This document shows, piece by piece, positions 58,848 to 64,000 of a stretch of 64,000 nucleotides of DNA (within the stretch, counting starts at the first letter, position 1; every line of letters starts with the position of its first letter). The DNA comes from Actinomadura livida. Lineage in GTDB: Bacteria > Actinomycetota > Actinomycetes > Streptosporangiales > Streptosporangiaceae. The translations under genes were made by a program, and so were the position numbers. The notes beneath the pieces were generated by a model. The model worked only from the letters and a program-made list of their open reading frames with translations, searched no databases and was not told the origin of the DNA. The stretch is from the NCBI RefSeq assembly GCF_014648675.1, contig NZ_BMRO01000007.1:137011-201010 (forward strand), written 5' to 3'.

Positions 58848-59770
58848 CCACCATCGAGGCCGCCGCCCAGGCCGTCCGCGACACGGGCGGCGAGCTCCGC
58901 GCCGGCGGCACCGACGTGATGAGCCGGGCGGCGGGCACCCCGGTCGACCTGCTCGGCATCCCGGGCCTGCGCGGCACCGAGTGGCGGCCGGACGGCTCCG
59001 CCCGCATCGGCGCCCTCACTCCCATCGCCGACGTGCTCGCCGACGACCGCCTGGCCGCCGCCTATCCCGCGCTCGCCGCGACGGCCGCCGCCATCGCCAC
59101 CCCGCAGATCCGCAACGTCGCCACCGTCGGCGGCAACCTGCTGCAGCGCAACCGCTGCTGGTACCTGCGCCATCCGGCCTTCACGTGCCACCAGACGGGA
59201 GGCGACAGCTGCCCCGCCCGCGACGGCGCCCACCTGTACTCGGCCGTCGTCGACCAGGGCCCCTGCATCGCCCCGCACCCCTCCTCGCTCGCCGTCGCCC
59301 TGCTCGCCTATGCCGCGACGGCCGACGTCCACGGCCGGTCACCGCTGGGGATCGCCGAGCTGTACGGGGACGGCGCCGACCCGACGCGCGACCATCTCCT
59401 GGACCCCGGCGAGATCCTCCAGGCCGTGCTCATGCCCGCGCCCACGCCGGGCGAACGGGCCGCCTACCGCCGCGCCACGGCCCGGGAGATGGCGGAATGG
59501 CCCCTGGTCGAGGCCGTCGCGCGGCTGACCCTCGACGGTGACACGGTCACGTCCGCCGCCGTGGCCGCCGGCGGAATCGCCCGCACACCCCTCCTCCTGC
59601 CCGAGGTGGCCGGCGCCCTGGTCGGCAAGCCCGCCACGGAGGAGACCCTGACCGCAGCTGCCGACCTGGCGGCCGCCCGCTGCAACCCGTTGCCGAACAA
59701 CGCCTACAAGGTGGCCCTCCTCCGCGCCACGCTGATCGACACACTCACCGCCTGCTCGTCCCCGGGCTGA
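58844..59770 (+). CDS. FAD-binding subunit of the xanthine dehydrogenase-family enzyme, PaoB-like
   Basis: 308-residue FAD subunit (CoxM/PaoB type). FAD contacts are AGGTDVMSR near the start and ATVGGNLLQRNRCWY (about 92-106). A cysteine-containing loop follows (C104, C115, C125, then C144 in QGPCIAPHPSS), like the loop that holds a [4Fe-4S] cluster in PaoB. The GTG start overlaps the fused subunit stop (GTGA). Together the two genes encode a complete enzyme moving electrons from Mo through Fe-S to FAD. No maturation chaperone is visible nearby. Confidence 0.88.
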   Translation: MTTIEAAAQAVRDTGGELRAGGTDVMSRAAGTPVDLLGIPGLRGTEWRPDGSARIGALTPIADVLADDRLAAAYPALAATAAAIATPQIRNVATVGGNLLQRNRCWYLRHPAFTCHQTGGDSCPARDGAHLYSAVVDQGPCIAPHPSSLAVALLAYAATADVHGRSPLGIAELYGDGADPTRDHLLDPGEILQAVLMPAPTPGERAAYRRATAREMAEWPLVEAVARLTLDGDTVTSAAVAAGGIARTPLLLPEVAGALVGKPATEETLTAAADLAAARCNPLPNNAYKVALLRATLIDTLTACSSPG

Positions 59771-59815
59771 CCACCGAGGCCCTGAACGACCCGCGTCCGC
59801 GTGCCGGCCGCGTGG

Positions 59816-60469
59816 TCAGCGGAGCCGGTGGTGGAGGGGCGCGGCCAGCTCGGTGGTCGTCAGGATCAGGGCGACGGTGTAGTCGACGAGGTGGTCGCGG
59901 TCGATGTCGAGGTCGCCGCGGAACCAGTTGGTGAACAGCTCCCAGAGGCCGGCCGTGAGGGTCAGCCCCGTCAGCTCCAGGTCGGTGTCGGTGAGCGAGA
60001 CGTGGTCGAGGGTCTGGTGGGCCTGGGCGGCGAAGATGCCGGCCAGCGTCCGGATGATCTCGACCCGCCGCTGCTGGAGCAGGGGCGACAGGGGGAAGGC
60101 GTGGGTCAGGATGTGCGCGCGCCGCGGGTCCGTGGTCAGGAAGTCGAACACGGCGGTGACCACGGCGCGGGTGCGGGCCTGCGGATCCCGGGGGGCCTCG
60201 CGGGCGGCGGACAGGATCACGGCGGTGCCCTGGGCGACCTGGTCGTCGATGACCGCCAGGAGCAGGGCCTCCCGGTCCGGGAAGCTCTCGTAGAAGTAGC
60301 GGTCGTTGAGCCCGGCCTCGGCGCACACCTTCCGCACGGTCGTGGCCGCCCAGCCGCGGGTGCCCAGCAGTTCCAGCCCGGCCGCGAGCAGCGCGGCGCG
60401 GCGGCGGGCCCGCCGCTGGTCGGCGGGGACGCCGCGGTAGGGGCGGGCGCGAGGAGGCTGGGGTGGCAC
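59816..60469 (-). CDS. TetR-family regulator
   Basis: 217-residue TetR-type protein. The N-terminal helix-turn-helix is RAALLAAGLELLGTRGWAATTVRKVCAEA, then GLNDRYFYESFPDREALL. A helical ligand-binding domain follows. I use the GTG at 60469; the longer frame would start inside the palindromic operator at 60522-60543. The divergent gene is a cytochrome P450, so this is a likely P450 regulator. Confidence 0.85.
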   Translation of the reverse strand: MPPQPPRARPYRGVPADQRRARRRAALLAAGLELLGTRGWAATTVRKVCAEAGLNDRYFYESFPDREALLLAVIDDQVAQGTAVILSAAREAPRDPQARTRAVVTAVFDFLTTDPRRAHILTHAFPLSPLLQQRRVEIIRTLAGIFAAQAHQTLDHVSLTDTDLELTGLTLTAGLWELFTNWFRGDLDIDRDHLVDYTVALILTTTELAAPLHHRLR

Positions 60470-60521
60470 AGCCCCGATTGTGCCGCATCCCTTGACTTCG
60501 GCCGCAAATCTGGAGACCGTA

Positions 60522-60543
60522 CACACCAGATACTTCTGGTGTG
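60522..60543. promoter_or_regulatory. TetR operator palindrome between TetR and P450
   Basis: ACACCAGATACTTCTGGTGT (60523-60542) is a perfect inverted repeat with a 4-base centre; one further C/G pair extends it to 9+4+9. It sits between the divergent starts, as expected of a TetR operator. A further half-site CACCAGA occurs at 60550. Confidence 0.75.
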
Positions 60544-60588
60544 CTGCTTCACCAGATTGGTCGCGGTAAGACGGGAGCGTGAGGGCCG

Positions 60589-61926
60589 GTGGCCACGGAG
60601 AACCCCCCGCAGCTGACGCTGGCGGACATCGACCTGAGCGACCTGCGGTTCTGGGCTCGCCCCTTGGACGAGCGGGCGCGGGCCTTCGCGATACTGCGCG
60701 CCCACCCGGAACCGGTGTTCTCCACCCTTCCGAAGCTTCCCTTCCTGCCGCAGAGCCCCGGATCGTGGGCGCTGGTCCGTCATGAGGACGTGACGGAGGC
60801 CAGCCGCAACCCCGAGGTGTTCAGCAGCGAGCCCAGCGCCACCAGCCCGGCCGACATGCCGCGCTGGATGGACAAGTACTTCAACTCGATGATCGACATG
60901 GACGACCCGCGGCACGCGAAGATCCGCCGGATCGTGTCGCGGGCGTTCAGCCCCAGGATGCTCGCCAAGGCCGAGGACGACATCGCCAACCGGGCCGCCC
61001 GGATCGTGGACGAGCTGATCGCGACCGGCGACGGCGATTTCGTGTCCCGCGCCGCGGCGCGGCTGCCGGTCGAGGTCATCTGCGACATGCTGGGCATCCC
61101 CGCCCGGCACCACCGGCGGGTGGTGGACCTGACCAACATCATCGTCGGCTACAGCGACCCCGAGTACGTGGGCGCCACCGTCGAGTACAGCGGCGGTACG
61201 CCGAAGCTGGGCCGGGTCGACACGGTCCGCATGCTGGGCACGATCGCGTCGGCGGGCTGGCGGCTGCACCGCCTGGCGGCCCAGCTCGGCCGGGAGCGCA
61301 GGGCCACGCCCACCGACGACCTGACCTCGGCGCTGGTGAACGCCAACGTCGACGGCGAGCGGCTGAGCCCGCGCGAGTTCGCCACGTTCTTCCTGCTGCT
61401 GGTGGTGGCCGGGAACGAGACGACCCGCAACGCGATCGCGCACGGCCTGAAGCTGTTCACCGAGCACCCCGAGCAGCGCGAGCTGCTGCTGGCCGACTTC
61501 GACGGCCGCATCGCGGGGGCCGTCGAGGAGATCGTCCGCTACAGCAGCCCGGTCATCTTCATGCGCCGCAACCTCACCCGCGACTACGAGATGAACGGCC
61601 ACACCTACCGCAAGGGCGAGCGGGTGACGCTGTTCTACTGGTCCGCCAACCGCGACGAGTCGATGTTCAGCGACCCCGACCGCTTCGACATCACTCGTTC
61701 GCCGAATCCGCACGTCGGGTTCGGCGGACCCGGCCCGCACTTCTGCCTGGGCGCCAACCTGGCGCGACGGGAGATCACCGTGATGTTCCGGGAGCTCTTC
61801 ACCCGCCTGCCCGACATCACCGCGGGGGAGCCCGACCGGCTCATGTCCGGTTTCATCAACGGCTACAAGCGGCTGCCCTGCACGTTCACTCCTCCGGCCA
61901 CCTCGTCCGCGCCGGCCGCGCCCTGA
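60589..61926 (+). CDS. Cytochrome P450, CYP124/125/142-like
   Basis: 445-residue P450. The I-helix is AGNETTR (274-280), the ExxR is EEIVR (E314, R317), and the heme loop FGGPGPHFCLG has Cys386 as ligand. The AGNETTR helix and the MDDPRHAKIRRIVSRAFSP segment are typical of steroid/terpenoid-oxidising actinobacterial P450s (CYP124/125/142 clan). No redox partner is encoded beside it. GTG start. It is probably controlled by the divergent TetR protein. It converges on the LLM oxidoreductase gene. Confidence 0.9.
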   Translation: MATENPPQLTLADIDLSDLRFWARPLDERARAFAILRAHPEPVFSTLPKLPFLPQSPGSWALVRHEDVTEASRNPEVFSSEPSATSPADMPRWMDKYFNSMIDMDDPRHAKIRRIVSRAFSPRMLAKAEDDIANRAARIVDELIATGDGDFVSRAAARLPVEVICDMLGIPARHHRRVVDLTNIIVGYSDPEYVGATVEYSGGTPKLGRVDTVRMLGTIASAGWRLHRLAAQLGRERRATPTDDLTSALVNANVDGERLSPREFATFFLLLVVAGNETTRNAIAHGLKLFTEHPEQRELLLADFDGRIAGAVEEIVRYSSPVIFMRRNLTRDYEMNGHTYRKGERVTLFYWSANRDESMFSDPDRFDITRSPNPHVGFGGPGPHFCLGANLARREITVMFRELFTRLPDITAGEPDRLMSGFINGYKRLPCTFTPPATSSAPAAP

Positions 61927-61968
61927 CGGGAGGCCAAGGCGGCGATCATCCGTGGCGGGTGGGGGCGT

Positions 61969-62985
61969 TCACGGCGTCCGGTGAAGTTCGTCCGCGAGGG
62001 CGGCGATCGTCTTCTCCGGATGGGTCGTTCCGGGGAAGTAGGCGCAGACCCGTTCGGCCACGTCGCCGAACCGGGCCTTGATCTCGGCGGCGCACTCGGC
62101 CGGCGTTCCGACGACCGCCAGGGTCCGCGCCATCGTGTCGTCGATCAGCCCGACCATCGTCATGACGTCGCCGGTCTTGGACAGCGCCCGCAGCTCGGGC
62201 TGCAGATCCCCCCAGCCCTCGATGTCCAGGACCGGCCGGTACGCCGGGGTCGAACCGTAGAACGCCAGCAGCGCCTTCACGCCGAAGGTCGCGGCGGCGA
62301 TCTCCTCGGGCGTGTCGCCCATCGCGACGATCGCCTGCGGGTACACCTCGACCCGGTCGCGACCCGCCCGCTCCAGGCCCTCCGCCACGGCCGGGAGCGT
62401 GCGCTCGCGGAAATGCCGGTGGCTGTGGAACGGCATGACCAGGAGCCCGTCGGCGACCTCGGCCGCGGTCCGGGTCATCACCGGTCCCAGCGCGCCGAGC
62501 AGGACCGGCGGGACGCCGTAGGGGTTCGGTCCGGGGACGAACGTCGCGGGCATCAAGGTGTGCCTGGTGAACTCGCCGCGGAAGTCGAGCGGGGTGCCGT
62601 CCTGCCAGGAGTTCAGGATCGCCTTCACCGCGAGCACCGCCTCGCGCATCCGGGCGGCCGGCCTGCTCCACTCCGAGCCGTACCTGTTCTCGATGTGCGG
62701 CTTGATCTGCGAGCCCAGCCCGAGCCGGAACCGGCCCTTGCTCAGCAGGTGCAGGTCGTAGGCCATGTTGGCCAGGTTCATCGGGCTGCGGGGGATCGCG
62801 ATCGCGACGTTCGTCATCAGGTCGGCCGGCGGCACGTCCGGTGAGCCGGCCGCGACGATCAGCGGCAGGAAGACGTCGTGCGGGCCCTCGAAGGTGAACA
62901 GGCCGTCCACCCCCGCGGCGATCAGCTCGCGGGCGCGCCGCGCCGCCTCGTCCGGCCTGCCGTCCAGCTGGACATCGAGTTTCAC
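61969..62985 (-). CDS. LLM-class F420-dependent oxidoreductase
   Basis: 338-residue luciferase-like TIM-barrel protein. The N-terminal KLDVQLDGRPDEAARRARE and the F420-site-like DLHLLSKGRFRLGLGSQIKP match the TIGR03617-type F420-dependent subfamily seen in actinobacteria. GTG at 62985 is used (GGAG 8 bases before). Its 3' end converges on the P450. It may reduce or oxidise a steroid- or isoprenoid-type compound, which is inferred from the neighbour only. Confidence 0.88.
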   Translation of the reverse strand: MKLDVQLDGRPDEAARRARELIAAGVDGLFTFEGPHDVFLPLIVAAGSPDVPPADLMTNVAIAIPRSPMNLANMAYDLHLLSKGRFRLGLGSQIKPHIENRYGSEWSRPAARMREAVLAVKAILNSWQDGTPLDFRGEFTRHTLMPATFVPGPNPYGVPPVLLGALGPVMTRTAAEVADGLLVMPFHSHRHFRERTLPAVAEGLERAGRDRVEVYPQAIVAMGDTPEEIAAATFGVKALLAFYGSTPAYRPVLDIEGWGDLQPELRALSKTGDVMTMVGLIDDTMARTLAVVGTPAECAAEIKARFGDVAERVCAYFPGTTHPEKTIAALADELHRTP

Positions 62986-63091
62986 TGGCCGATCTCCGTT
63001 CCGCACGGCGCCCCGCGTCCGCCGGCAAGTGGCTGGGATTGCTGGACCGAGCCTCGCATGCCGGAGTCGGGGCCCGCACCGGTGTCGGAGA

Positions 63092-63745
63092 TCAGTTGTA
63101 GTTGACGGTGTTCGGGCTGGGCTGGAGAGTGCCCTGGGTGAGCGTGCCGGGGCAGATGTCGCGCTGCCCGCCCCGCCAGGACACCTCGGCGGGGAGCCAG
63201 GAGCCGTGCCACGACACCGCCCAGCCGCCGGCGGACGGGCATTCCGGGCTCGTGCCCCACTTCAGCCCGGCGTAGGCGGTCGCTCCCGGACGCAGGGTGA
63301 TCCGCATGCCGGGGTTCGGGTGCGGTTCGCGAGCGCCTTCCACGGCCGCGTAGTGCGGGCCGCCCCCGCCGCCCTGCCCGAGCGGCGCCCAGCCGCCGGG
63401 CAGGACGCAGTCCGCCGTCGACCTGTTGGACAGCGTCAGGACCGCCAGCACCTTCTCCTCGGAGTCGGACGGCTGCTCGTGCAGCTCGGCGATGAGCTGC
63501 CCCGGAAGGCATACGGGGATCTCGTAGCCGCCCGCCCGCGGGGACGTGGACGGCTCGTCACCGCCGGGGGAGGAGCCCGCCAGCGGCCCCGCCTCCTCGG
63601 GCTCCACGGCGGTCCCGGGCTCCTCGGCGGCGGGCTTGGGGTCGCCCACGCTGAAGTCGAAGCTGCATCCGGTGACGGAGAGTGCCAGCGCGAGCCCGGC
63701 TCCGGCAAGCGCCACGAAAGAACGACGGTCGGCACTCTGCGTCAT
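63092..63745 (-). CDS. DUF4232 lipoprotein
   Basis: 217-residue predicted surface lipoprotein. The lipobox is LSVTGC with Cys27. An acidic Pro/Gly/Ser linker follows, then a DUF4232-like beta-sandwich (about 75-217) with the typical VLTLSNRSTADCVLPGGWAPL, ITLRPGATAYAGLKW and four cysteines that could form two disulfides. Function unknown; exported to the cell surface. Confidence 0.82.
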   Translation of the reverse strand: MTQSADRRSFVALAGAGLALALSVTGCSFDFSVGDPKPAAEEPGTAVEPEEAGPLAGSSPGGDEPSTSPRAGGYEIPVCLPGQLIAELHEQPSDSEEKVLAVLTLSNRSTADCVLPGGWAPLGQGGGGGPHYAAVEGAREPHPNPGMRITLRPGATAYAGLKWGTSPECPSAGGWAVSWHGSWLPAEVSWRGGQRDICPGTLTQGTLQPSPNTVNYN

Positions 63746-63936
63746 GGTGGGGACCCCCTCGCCTCTTTGGTCAGTCGAAGGATGAGATGGCCGGTATGCC
63801 GGATAGGTTCGGAAGAAATTCCAGGTCGTCCGGTTGCCGCGTTCGCTCCCGCCCGGACCGGCCGGGCCGTCGGCTACGCCCGGCGGGTCACCATCTGTAG
63901 TCGAGGAACTTGCCGTCGAACGTGATGACCACCCGG

Positions 63937-64000
63937 TCAGTTCGGCCGGGTGAGGGTCATGGCGACCGGGCAGTGGTCGGAGGACTTGGGGTGGTCGCGG
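63937..64000 (-). CDS. Endonuclease/exonuclease/phosphatase-family protein, C-terminal fragment
   Basis: Only the last 20 codons are visible: RDHPKSSDHCPVAMTLTRPN and a stop at 63937. SDHCPV is the terminal catalytic Asp-His motif of EEP (DNase I-like) proteins. The rest lies to the right. A second frame just downstream (VVITFDGKFLDYRW, minus strand to a TGA near 63895) reads like coding sequence, so a C-terminal frameshift is possible. The remaining gap to the lipoprotein (63746-63894) shows nothing. Confidence 0.6.
   Translation of the reverse strand, partial: RDHPKSSDHCPVAMTLTRPN

Noticed and set aside
56309..59770. Plus-strand frame of over 1100 codons overlapping both Mo-enzyme genes
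   Set aside because: An alternative frame of the same strand with Arg/Gly/Pro bias; the in-frame Fe-S cysteines and Mo motifs are in the chosen frames.

Overview
The window is high-GC DNA with strongly G/C-ending codons, frequent GTG/TTG starts and four-base ATGA/GTGA overlaps. It encodes families typical of filamentous actinobacteria: helix-turn-helix/DUF397/RsbW-like ATPase sets, Methyltransf_19 proteins, 13E12-type HNH proteins, F420-dependent LLM oxidoreductases, CBM2-GH18 chitinases and Mce-associated proteins. A member of the Streptosporangiales (Actinomadura-like) fits best; this is inferred from gene content, not from any marker gene. About 55 genes are supported. No rRNA, tRNA, CRISPR array, transposase or integrase was recognised.

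Layout. 1-0.7 kb: end of an Mce-associated membrane protein. 0.8-4.2 kb: two-gene chitinase operon on the minus strand. 4.4-8.6 kb: accessory stretch with a decayed SBD-HNH (phosphorothioate-DNA-sensing type) restriction gene, an internally duplicated unknown protein, an RsbW-like ATPase/XRE/DUF397 set and a long inverted repeat. 8.6-13 kb: 13E12 HNH protein, DinB protein and a third chitinase. 13.2-18.7 kb: ATP-grasp ligase plus CocE hydrolase, then fmdA/fmdB and a HEAT protein. 18.8-31.6 kb: pectin/sugar region (pectate lyase, two oxidoreductases, CUT1 transporter, GalM, LacI regulator, SDR, enolase-superfamily enzyme, Gfo/Idh-PmoA fusion). 31.6-37.1 kb: a single-chain eukaryotic-type acetyl-CoA carboxylase. 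37.3-39.7 kb: ABC exporter and a small membrane protein. 39.8-44.9 kb: XRE-TPR regulator, TIR protein, four-TM protein and zinc-ribbon membrane protein. 44.9-64 kb: methyltransferases, CoA-transferase, CopB-type ATPase, a PP2C phosphatase coupled to a CarH-like B12 protein, DUF202 proteins, a PaoABC-like molybdoenzyme, TetR/P450/LLM genes, a lipoprotein and an EEP nuclease end.

How genes work together. The chitinase operon and the third chitinase share a palindromic operator, so they probably respond to one regulator. The pectate lyase and the sugar transporter share a GAAAGCGCTTTC-type operator. A second operator type (CAACCGTTTGC-like) lies in front of the transporter and between the LacI gene and the divergent SDR, consistent with autoregulated sugar-acid catabolism. 

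The most unusual locus is 41.2-44.9 kb. A TIR protein with the catalytic-type Glu carries at its C-terminus a motif of about 24 residues that reappears at the N-terminus of the next, ATGA-coupled gene, a multi-pass membrane protein. This is the arrangement expected of a prion-like (BASS/RHIM-type) signalling pair, here with a membrane partner instead of an NLR. A second candidate is the PP2C phosphatase coupled to a stand-alone B12 domain that has the W-x9-EH photoreceptor motif but no DNA-binding domain.
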